The notes beneath the pieces are model-generated. The model was given only the letters and a program-made list of their open reading frames with translations, was not told where the DNA came from and did no database searches. Positions 57,801 through 64,000 of a stretch of DNA of 64,000 nt are shown one piece after another (position 1 is the stretch's first letter; each line of letters starts with the position of its first letter). The stretch covers positions 16,005,337-16,069,336 of the forward strand of contig NC_087080.1 in the NCBI RefSeq assembly GCF_026151205.1, given 5' to 3'. The position numbers were made by a program, and so were the translations under genes. Origin of the DNA: Bolinopsis microptera. Its lineage: Eukaryota; Ctenophora; Tentaculata; Lobata; Bolinopsidae.

Positions 57801-60800
57801 AAATTTACCTCTCAGAAAAAGAGTGATGCGTTTGTAATGTACCACCCCAAGTCTAATGACTACTGGATTGGCGGAGAAGAAGTTGAAAGTATTGGGAACT
57901 TAATAATTGATAACTGTTTGGAAGAGAGCGTGTTCTATGGTGATGAGAAGATGAGCGAGTATCTAAGGGTTCAAATTGACGGACTTGCAGCTCAGTATTC
58001 TACGGTAATGACTGTTGGAACTTCAAAAGGATTTTAACATCATTAATCATTATGGCAAAGAAAAAATTAAATTTTGGGTAGGCACCGAGAAAAATTGATA
58101 CAAGTTGGCTTGCATATCTCCATATCTTATGATAATTTAAATATTATAAGCACGGTATAGGGGGGGGGGGGGGGGGGGGGGGATTATGACTCAAAATTTT
58201 AAAATTACAGAAAGTTTCCATGATTGAACATTAAATATTAAAGGAAGTATTTTATTATTTGGATTGGTCAGTGCTTGAAACTGCCTGGTTGGGTAATCAC
58301 TGTCTTGAAACTGGTGGCGTTTCGGGTACTAAGTTCTGTACGTGACGTAAGTGTAATTTTGGAATTTTTCAAAAGACCCACCCGACCCAACTATTAGTTT
58401 TAATTTTTAACTATTAGTTTTAACTATTAGTTTAATTTTGAACCTCAAAATTTGACCTTCATCAAATTATACCCACTATTGAGTCGTGCCTAGGTCGATG
58501 AAAAACCGTTGAGTACCATGTAGCAGCAGACCCACAACTTAGTACAAAAGTACTGACTTGGAAGAAAATATGACCCACCATTCCAACGTCACGTACAGTA
58601 CTCGGCACCCCCCCCCCCCCCCCGTCGGATGTCCGCCTATCTGAGTGTTAATATCTTTTTTAATATAATGTACATAATATTATATAATCATAATAATAGT
58701 GATAATAGTATCATATCTATTATATATATATATTATTCTGTTACTGTACTTCTACATAATATTAAAAGCCGGTGTTGATTTAATTTATTACACCTCTATT
58801 CAGGTGAGTATGGGTATAAACAGTGACGAATTAGAAATCCAAATCAACGGACCCAGCAAAGATGCCAGAGAAGTAACTCAGAAAATCAGTGATATTGTTT
58901 CAGAGTGTGGTGTTTATGAGCACATTATTCAATTTGATAAGACTTTGTACGAAGGGGCCAAATTCAATTTATTTCGCACACTTTTGGCCAATCAATCTCT
59001 AACGTTGGAGAAAAAGGTACGTTTCATGATCATAACTAATCCAATAGAATCTACAATGAGCATTGAGTAACAGAATTGCAGTCGAGTTTTAAAAGAATTC
59101 ACCGAGTTCCGTGCACATTGCACAAGTTCAACGTTTTCTGACAAGAGTTTAACAAAGAAGCAGACCATTTTAAACTCAGTAATATGTATTTTGTAATATT
59201 ATCTGATTGTTACTTTATTAGGTTTCACCAAAACTGTCGCTCGACGACGACGAAGACAAAGTAAAACTACAAATGGTCGGGAACAAATCATCAGTCAAAA
59301 AAATGGTCGAGCAATTAAACGAATTGGGCAATATTTCAGAGACTTGTACGAGAGATATAAAGCTGCCATATTCAGGCCAATGTTATTTAAACTATCTTCA
59401 AACCAAGCTTGGGGTCCCCAATGTTTCCGACGAAAGTAATTCGTTTTTCCTTCAATCCTTCTGGGGTCCTCTGGTAAAGATTATTTTAGTTTATTATCGA
59501 ATACTTTAGTGTTCAGTAAACATAGTGCTATACTATACTATTTTAGTGCAATTTTAGACAAAATTGGAAATACAGTTGTATGAGAATTCCACCAAATAAG
59601 ATGACCCATATCAAAATCAAATGAGAGAGAAATATCTACTACTAGTTTTATATAGACTGTCATTGGGGGGGGGGGGGGGGGGGGGGGAGGCGTCATTGTC
59701 ATATTGCCGACCAATATTCCAATTGCAATGATAGGGAATCCCCCCAACATGCTGTCATCCCCCCCCCCAACATGCTGTCACCCCCCCCAACATGCTATCA
59801 TCCCCAACATGCTGTCACCCCCAACATGCTGTCACCCCCCTCAACATGCTGTCACCCCCCTCCCTCCAACATGCTGTCACCCCCCCCCAACATGCTGTCA
59901 CCCCCCCCCCCCCAACATGCTGTCACCCCCAACATGCTGTCACCCCCCCCCCCTAATATGCTGTCACCCCCCAACATGCTGTCACCCCCCCCCCCCCCCT
60001 AATATGCTGTCACCCCCCAACATGCTGTCATCCCCCAACATGCTGTCACCCCCCCTCAACATGCTGTCACCCCCCTCCCTCCAACATGCTGTCACCCCCC
60101 CCCCCCCCCCCCCCCAACATGCTGTCAACCCCAACATGCTGTCACCCCCCCCTAATATGCTGTCACCCCCCCCAACATGCTGTCACCCCCCTAACATGCT
60201 TCTATCATTATATAATGAATCAGTTTGCACTGTAAGAAAATTTTCTTCATGAAAAACCCCTGGAAATAGCGTGACTTTTAATGGCACAAAATTGGCAACA
60301 AGTACCAATATTCCGTTAAGAAATCCTTATGAACATTCAGTGCAAGCAGATTCACTTTCAGCCCTGACTAATGGCTATGAACCCGATTCCTTATTTTAGG
60401 TACAATGCGATCAGAATTGCGACAGGAAAATACTTCGAAATACTTCCGATCTAAGCAGAAATTGGAAACTAACTCTTTCTGGAGATGAGCGGAATGTCAA
60501 AAAGACAGAAAAAATTATTGGAACCGCAATGAGTGAAATGAATTTTAATCGTATCAAGATACTTCTTGATGACATGAATTATGGAATGACAGCCCTGACT
60601 GGGACGGAGTTTGTCCAATCTGCTTTGGCTGATGGAATAGTGAGTAAACAAAATGAGTTTATAAAAATAAAATATAAAAATAATAATTATCGCATCGCCG
60701 AAGTTGAGTCCCTTTACAAATTAATTTCATGATAATCCAAATTATCGGACATAAATAATTTCTACTAGTAGGTTATTAGTTAAGAAAAGCCAATATTTCG

Positions 60801-63227
60801 CAGGTAAAATTTTACGTTGAATTTTACGATGAAAACACAAAAGAATGTTACGTGAACGTGTTTGGGGAAGATAGAGAGAGGGTGGACAACTTGGTGTCCA
60901 AGATAAAATCCTTTTCGTTACACGGACTGAAAACTATTATTTTTAATGTGCACGATTATGTTGGTCAGGATTTTCCAGTTAAAAATTGCTTCTACAATTC
61001 TAGACTTGTTGAAGAAATGAACGAGGCCAGAGAAACGGTAAGAAATAAGAATTTTAATAGTATTAAAAGATCTTTTGCGTTGTGGCATCAACTAACTGTA
61101 TTTAAGATTCTTCATTAGTGGACATTACGGAATATTAATTGTAGATGATTAGCAGTGACCCACTCAATCTGTTAGAGGTTAATCTTGCACCACAAACCGA
61201 TAATTTTTGTCACACTTTCAGATTTATTGGTGGTACAATAAAGACGCCCACAGAATAATCTTGACAGGAGCCCCTGATTCAGTGGGCCTATTTAATGAAA
61301 AGATAATGAGTTGGTTTAAAAGCTTGGAAACCAAAACTAAGGTAAATAAATAATTTGTGTTTAACGATCTCCATAGTAATCAACAAAAATTGTCGGGTTA
61401 CAAAAACAACCCTTACTGGAAAGTCATGGGTTTTCCGTGTTTTTGCTACAAATTTGTGGTAATAAACAAAATATTACGTTATGAACAAATTTCCATTTCA
61501 GATATACCCAGATCAAGAATCGTATGGTAAAAGAATCCTGTACGAGCCATACAATGAATATTGTCGAAAACGATGGCCTTATATAACTTTTGTGTATGGT
61601 CGAAAAGAAAAAGCGGTTCACTTCTCTGGCATTGGAGAAGATGTTAACACTTTTGAGGAGTGAGTTGTTCGAGCCTGTCAATGTTCTGGTTTTTCATTTC
61701 TTTTGGCACTATTCAAGAAGCCCAACCAACACTTGACTTAACTCGGGTAGTGTTCCCGAGATCCATTGACAACAGTTCTCCACAGCTTTCTGTCCTCCAT
61801 CAGTCTAGCTATCTCATCTACTGACTTCAGCCCAGTATCTGCTTTTAGGTTATCTAGTAGTGTTAAGTGAGGTCGCCCCCTGTTAGTATGCCCATGACTC
61901 GGCTTCCAGAGGATCAGTTTGTTCAGTGTCAGCTCCGGATGTCGGTGAGCATGACCTGCAAGTCTGAGCCTCCGTTGGGTTATCTGGGAGCTGACTTTGG
62001 GAAGATCACCGTTCAGACATGGTCTTGATATTGATTAGTTGATTGATGTTTCAACTTTCAAGCAGCGCAACCAGCAGGATACCATAACTCTACTGCATCC
62101 CTAACTATTCCGCTGGGCGGGCTTCTTTGATAATACCTTCTTTTATTTTGTGTCGTAAAATTGGGTTAGTCTTTATGGGTGTTCATCTTTTTTTAAATTA
62201 TAAAAAGTGATATCAATTTTATCATTTCTCAGAAACACTCTCAAAATATCAATTATTTCTCAGATACGTATCAAATGAAGTTCGTTGCACTATCCCTAAA
62301 TATTTTACTAACGGAGATGCCAGATTGCAAAAATCATGCAAATTTCATCTTGCTATGCTGTATCCAGGGGTGAGCGTTTCATTTTTGACTCGTTACCATA
62401 GTTACACTACTAGTGACTCGTTACCATAGTTACACTACTAGTGACTCGTTGGAATAACTTTAATCGCATATTTGGGGTAGGGACCGGGGTTTATCTGGTT
62501 GTTTGCCATTGATTACAACACTCGACTCTGTCATTCTTTGACTATTATATTTTAACAGCTATTGCTATATTATCAAACAAACATTGCCTTGATTAGAATG
62601 ATTGGATTGAAGCATTTTTACGCTAAAAGATTTTGTAAAAAAATGGAAAACACACGGTATTCTTTCTACCAAATATAGTGTTATATAGCGCTATATTATA
62701 GCTACATAGCGCCTGATCGCAATATCGAAAAGGATTCTGACAGTGAACGCAGGGTGTCCTCACTTGGAGAGAATTACGTGATTCTACCTGCAGGTGTTTG
62801 TGAGTGATGGAGAAAACGAACTAGTGCTGCATGGAGAAAAATCAGAAGTAGATGATGTTATAACCATATTGAAGGCAGCCATTGAAAAGAATACAGTCGA
62901 AGATATTACTTTTAAGCTTCGCATTAAAGACAAGTAATTAATTGTTTTAATCTTTCTAGCTTTCAATCAGCATGCATTATAATTTTTCAATATAATTTAT
63001 CAATTGATAACAATATATAATAATTTATGTAACGATGTAGTATGCAAAATAAAACTGTAATTCATATATCATCAGGATGTTTGATATTCCGTATACTGAC
63101 GTTGTTCGTGTCTTTATATCCGTCAAATACAAGCAGTATTGGCCCAACCTTCGGTTCCATATCTCTGGACGGGAAATTTATTTCGCTGGACCAGAAAAAG
63201 ATATTGACGAATGTAGCATCATACTCG
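46576..63227 (+). CDS. Large multi-exon gene of repeated KH-like modules (partial at both ends)
   Basis: Nineteen exons (46576-46794, 47033-47287, 47393-47791, 47986-48075, 48201-48292, 48404-48644, 48796-48987, 55866-56066, 57429-57617, 57816-58004, 58804-59016, 59222-59473, 60400-60639, 60804-61037, 61222-61341, 61502-61659, 62264-62369, 62794-62933, 63076-63227) have GT-AG borders and join without a stop, about 3680 nt or 1227 codons. Most are phase 0-0; three junctions split a codon and all three match. The protein is a chain of ~65-85-residue modules with the pattern hydrophobic strand, G-x(4)-V, amphipathic helix (ITITGLESQVNDALLKVYKT, VNVFGEDRERVDNLVSKI), like the last strand and helix of type-I KH domains but without GxxG. 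Vigilin- and PARP14-like proteins have comparable arrays; the family call is inference. No start or stop codon is inside the window. Confidence 0.7.
47033..47287 (+). CDS. KH-like gene exon 2
   Basis: Acceptor GGTATTACAG, donor GAAA|GTGAGA. 85 codons, phase 0-0, starting with Val. Strand-helix signature LELTGLPHDILLVEEKLNKL. Confidence 0.65.
47393..47791 (+). CDS. KH-like gene exon 3
   Basis: Acceptor TTCATTTCAG, donor TAAC|GTAAGT. 133 codons, the longest exon, carrying about one and a half modules (ALITATGFERDVKAFEKELH; LCLQLNGLPNTIVSAQHGVV). Phase 0-0. Confidence 0.68.
47986..48075 (+). CDS. KH-like gene exon 4
   Basis: Acceptor CTATCCAG, donor CAAAA|GTTAGT. 30 codons, VNMNWKSYDGKLTTLELRGE and a short helix. 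Phase 0-0. The weaker donor makes the 3' border less sure. Confidence 0.5.
48201..48292 (+). CDS. KH-like gene exon 5
   Basis: Acceptor TTATCCAG, donor TTCGG|GTAAAT. 92 bp; starts in phase 0 and ends after two bases of a Gly codon that is completed by the next exon. Confidence 0.55.
48404..48644 (+). CDS. KH-like gene exon 6
   Basis: Acceptor TCTTCTGGCAG, donor TGAG|GTAGGT. 241 bp; the first base completes the split Gly codon. Clearest KH-like C-terminal signature: ITITGLESQVNDALLKVYKT. Confidence 0.65.
48796..48987 (+). CDS. KH-like gene exon 7
   Basis: Acceptor TTTAATCAG, donor GACGAG|GTATGT. 64 codons, phase 0-0 (VIEWKSNPNGLIQVKITSSP). Confidence 0.65.
49020..49110 (+). repeat. G-rich tract followed by GAGTTATCATTT
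   Basis: Two G-rich blocks and then GCTGAGTTATCATTTAAATC. The poly-G tract at 54634 is likewise followed by GAGTTATCATTTGAAC, so the two are related repeats rather than chance G runs. Confidence 0.55.
49725..53078. repeat. 39-bp minisatellite, 86 units without indels
   Basis: Unit: ATGGGTCTAGTGCGAGGA followed by SAGGCTCCAAACCCTTGTACC. 86 consecutive units keep exact 39-bp register. Two main unit types differ by one base (GAGAGGCTCC or GACAGGCTCC) and occur in runs, G-type usually in runs of three, with longer patterns recurring. Because 39 is 3 x 13 and no unit contains a stop in several frames, four frames (two per strand) stay open for hundreds of codons, including peptides MGLVRGQAPNPCT and YKGLEPVLALDPW. 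It lies in an intron; I regard the long frames as by-products. Confidence 0.96.
53139..53730 (-). pseudogene. LINE reverse transcriptase fragment in intron
   Basis: Minus strand: near 53480-53440 the RT motif with FDIKKAFDTVN (catalytic Asp block A), then YYGLDGFVIKWFESYLGGRK (53400-53335), a standard non-LTR RT order. The upstream piece 53727-53506 (TKTR..CSGKIYDLVENGAKG) is less characteristic. Stops interrupt the frame. Only the fingers/palm region is left. Confidence 0.65.
53900..54237 (+). pseudogene. LINE ORF1-like fragment
   Basis: One frame reads AEDRSKNLIVFGLKEEEKEQ; a second frame continues VKTHKDVWICPDRSSEERAT RKHLV-type sequence to a TGA. The string (V/I)xxPDRSxEER with a following basic helix is the C-terminal signature of LINE ORF1 proteins, which are RNA-binding chaperones. 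It is on the opposite strand to the adjacent RT fragment, so the two are not one intact element. Confidence 0.55.
54634..54654 (+). repeat. Poly-G tract (about 21 G)
   Basis: Uninterrupted G run, followed by GAGTTATCATTTGAACTTCC. Lies in the large intron. Confidence 0.9.
54793..54826 (+). repeat. Poly-G tract (about 34 G) heading a dispersed repeat
   Basis: The G run is followed by GGTACTTTTTTGATGGAACA, GGGTGGGTGGGTGTTTT, AAATTTTCGAAAAGTA and TCATGGTACTTTTTTTGT. A related block (GTACCGTGGTACTTTTTTGT, GGTGGGTGGGTGGTTATT, AAATTTCGAAAAGT) lies at 55480-55640, so this is one repeat family in two copies. Confidence 0.75.
55230..55430 (-). other. Possible transposon-derived Cys module
   Basis: A minus-strand frame reads LPCGFCGRKETCNSTLQATS and ends near TNCPL, a C-x2-C-x5-C ... 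C-P arrangement I have seen in mobile-element-encoded proteins. Other frames are equally open, so this is weak. Confidence 0.25.
55480..55640 (+). repeat. Second copy of the GGTACTTTTTT repeat
   Basis: See the block at 54793. The two copies share the order G-rich, GGTACTTTTTT, GGGTGGGTGG, TTTCGAAAAGT. Confidence 0.5.
55866..56066 (+). CDS. KH-like gene exon 8
   Basis: Acceptor GATATTTCAG, donor TATGAG|GTATAA. 67 codons, phase 0-0 (ARVAIEEKADHILISTNKDD, VEAYDVLYDITQRY). Confidence 0.65.
56299..56404 (+). repeat. 11-bp minisatellite (GGTAATTAGGT)n
   Basis: About nine units of TGGTAATTAGG, the first two with ATG instead of AGG. Lies in the intron after exon 8. Confidence 0.9.
56728..56782 (+). 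repeat. 16-bp repeat, three copies
   Basis: ATGACCTACGGAAGAA-like units, three in tandem with single substitutions. Confidence 0.8.
57429..57617 (+). CDS. KH-like gene exon 9
   Basis: Acceptor CATATTAG, donor GAAGAG|GTAAGA. 63 codons, phase 0-0 (KLIIDFVGRSGNCEIFKTYL). Confidence 0.65.
57816..58004 (+). CDS. KH-like gene exon 10
   Basis: Acceptor TTACCTCTCAG, donor TACG|GTAATG. 63 codons, phase 0-0 (NDYWIGGEEVESIGNLIIDN), same length as exon 9. Confidence 0.65.
58160..58182 (+). repeat. Poly-G tract (about 23 G)
   Basis: Intron after exon 10. A 16-base poly-C tract lies in the same intron at 58608-58623. Confidence 0.9.
58804..59016 (+). CDS. KH-like gene exon 11, begins with a donor-like GTGAGT
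   Basis: Acceptor CTCTATTCAG, donor AAAAAG|GTACGT. 71 codons, phase 0-0 (LEIQINGPSKDAREVTQKIS). The first six bases are GTGAGT, itself a consensus 5' splice site. Confidence 0.65.
59222..59473 (+). CDS. KH-like gene exon 12
   Basis: Acceptor CTTTATTAG, donor CTCTG|GTAAAG. 84 codons, phase 0-0 (KVKLQMVGNKSSVKKMVEQL). Confidence 0.65.
59665..59687 (+). repeat. Poly-G tract (about 23 G)
   Basis: Directly upstream of the C-rich minisatellite in the same intron. Confidence 0.9.
59740..60202 (+). repeat. C-rich minisatellite (AACATGCTGTCACCCCCC)n
   Basis: Over 20 units of AACATGCTGTCA followed by 3-19 C residues. Unit length varies only through the C run. Peptides such as NMLSPP and QHAVTP are accidental. 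Confidence 0.93.
60400..60639 (+). CDS. KH-like gene exon 13
   Basis: Acceptor TTATTTTAG, donor GGAATA|GTGAGT. 80 codons, phase 0-0 (NWKLTLSGDERNVKKTEKII). Confidence 0.65.
60804..61037 (+). CDS. KH-like gene exon 14
   Basis: Acceptor ATTTCGCAG, donor AAACG|GTAAGA. 78 codons, phase 0-0 (KECYVNVFGEDRERVDNLVS). Confidence 0.68.
61222..61341 (+). CDS. KH-like gene exon 15
   Basis: Acceptor CACTTTCAG, donor CTAAG|GTAAAT. 40 codons, phase 0-0 (AHRIILTGAPDSVGLFNEKI). Confidence 0.65.
61502..61659 (+). CDS. KH-like gene exon 16
   Basis: Acceptor TTCCATTTCAG, donor GAGGA|GTGAGT. 158 bp, ends after two bases of a Glu codon completed by exon 17. Without splicing the frame would stop at once (TGA). 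Confidence 0.62.
61690..62035 (-). pseudogene. LINE C-terminal fragment in intron
   Basis: Minus strand: LNGDLPKVSSQITQRRLRLAGHA, LILWKPSHGHTNRGRPHLTL, DTGLKSVDEIARLMEDRKLW, in that order, the typical C-terminus of endonuclease/RT LINEs (RRLRxAGH ... HGxxxRGRP ... DRxxW), followed by a stop. Upstream RT motifs are missing. Confidence 0.68.
62264..62369 (+). CDS. KH-like gene exon 17
   Basis: Acceptor ATTTCTCAG, donor CCAGG|GTGAGC (106 bp ending CCAGGG). The first base completes the Glu codon of exon 16; ends in phase 0. Confidence 0.6.
62378..62456 (+). repeat. 28-bp tandem repeat, about 2.5 copies
   Basis: GACTCGTTACCATAGTTACA CTACTAGT units directly after exon 17, in the intron. Confidence 0.85.
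62794..62933 (+). CDS. KH-like gene exon 18
   Basis: Acceptor CTACCTGCAG, donor GACAA|GTAATT. 140 bp; begins in phase 0 (NELVLHGEKSEVDDVITILK) and ends after two bases of a Lys codon completed by exon 19. If not spliced, TAA follows at once, so an alternative terminal exon is possible. Confidence 0.62.
63076..63227 (+). CDS. KH-like gene exon 19
   Basis: Acceptor TATATCATCAG, donor ACTCG|GTAATT. 152 bp; the first base completes the Lys codon (LRFHISGREIYFAGPEKDID). Ends in phase 1, so the gene must continue beyond the window. Confidence 0.6.
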
Positions 63228-63399
63228 GTAATTCATTGAACTTCGTTGAAAAATATTTTCATTATTATAGTTATACAATTTGAAACCTGCTGCTGATGAA
63301 TAGACCTTTAATTAAAAATTGATAAACATTGTCAGCATTTCATTATGTAAATTTAACCACATAACTCATTGCACTTCATTATGTATTTATATTTCATAC

Positions 63400-64000
63400 T
63401 AGTGTTACCCGTGCCTACGGCCAGGACTTCACTATCGCAGTTGAGTTGCAAAAGTATAAACAGTGCAAATGTTCAAACGGTGAAAAGGTATGAACTCGAT
63501 CAGTCGAAACCGGTCGCAGAGTAAATTTAATTCTGAGCGCCCAACAAGTATCCAATGTCGAAACTATACCAAAAAAACCAGACCCATAACTCTAACCGTT
63601 TTCTTGAATAAGCCGCTCGGAAATTATACGCACACAGACAGACAGACACATATTTTGGGATTATTAGTATAGATTACATTATACTTGTAGAAAGCCCGTG
63701 GTCACAGGGAGGAAGCTAGTAGTTTTCTATTTATTTGGTAGTCAGTTTTTATCGCATTAAAAAATATCCGTCACAACCGAAGATACAGCCGATTGTAGCT
63801 CGCACTGAACACAACGTAATTACCACAAAACCGATCAAAATGTCGCTCGCAAATCTTTGCACGTGGGTGGTCGTACATACATACATTATACAAAAATAAT
63901 TCTTTGAATTATAATAGAGACTAGAAAACCCGTGGTCACAGGGAAGAAGCTAATAGTATTTTTTGTTCGTAGTAAGTTTAAATCGCGTCAAAAAATATCC
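63400..64000 (+). mobile_element. Dispersed repeat with CACAGACAGACAGACA and CCCGTGGTCACAGGGA
   Basis: The piece TAGAAARCCCGTGGTCACAG through AAAAAATATCC occurs at 63687-63770 and again at 63921-64000 (about 233 bp apart), with a diverged start at 63402 (CTAGTGTTACCCGTGCCTAC). ACACAGACAGACAGACACAT followed by TTTTGGGATTATTAGTATAGAT is a phrase common at ends of invertebrate non-LTR or Helitron-like repeats. Class uncertain. Confidence 0.5.

Noticed and set aside
59704-60252. Pro/His/Cys-rich protein
   Set aside because: Encoded by poly-C runs of variable length in a minisatellite lying in an intron; the frame depends on each run length.

Overview
The window looks like nuclear DNA of an invertebrate metazoan. 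It is AT-rich, has small GT-AG introns with consensus donors and acceptors, many decayed non-LTR retrotransposons, several DNA-transposon families, long satellites and long poly-G tracts. A thrombospondin type-1/Cys-rich module (around 5.7 kb) and the mixture of R2-like LINE, hAT and Transib-like elements fit a cnidarian-like or other marine invertebrate, but the taxon is an inference. I see no bacterial gene organisation, rRNA gene or CRISPR array.

Layout. 1-7.4 kb: a cluster of small, partly broken gene pieces: tandem RING-finger copies, a two-exon continuation, two exon-like pieces sharing the peptide motif SSERALALxTRxN, a frameshifted TSP1 piece, and pieces of a family-B DNA polymerase typical of Maverick/Polinton-like elements. 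7.4-13.7 kb: a tandem array with a ~504-bp unit, interrupted by nested insertions (5'-truncated LINE, a 2.8-kb foldback element with ~177-bp internal repeats, and a tRNA-derived SINE inside that). 14-18.6 kb: LINE remnants, a 21/22-bp minisatellite and tetranucleotide repeats. 19.7-20.6 kb: a TA-flanked MITE. 21.5-25.7 kb: a 4-kb satellite with higher-order structure. 26.5-31.3 kb: hAT-like end, a MITE carrying telomere-like repeats, and a 3.75-kb TIR element built from an inverted array of 338-bp repeats. 32-36 kb: a broken 2OG-Fe(II) oxygenase gene and a hAT transposase gene on the minus strand. 36-43 kb: LINEs used as targets: one hit by a 289-bp hAT MITE (8-bp TSD), one R2/NeSL-like LINE hit by a 1.2-kb element with CACAGTG ends and a 5-bp TSD (Transib/RAG-like).

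46.6-63.2 kb: the one clearly functional-looking gene, on the plus strand. At least 19 exons, all joined in compatible phase, encode more than 1200 residues of repeated ~65-85-residue modules that resemble degenerate KH repeats (beta-strand, G-x(4)-V, helix). The modules mostly sit in phase-0 exons that begin with a Val codon. Its introns contain an 86-copy, indel-free 39-bp minisatellite, LINE pieces, poly-G tracts and a C-rich minisatellite. The gene starts before the first exon I can identify and runs beyond the last one; the final 600 bases hold a dispersed repeat in direct copies.
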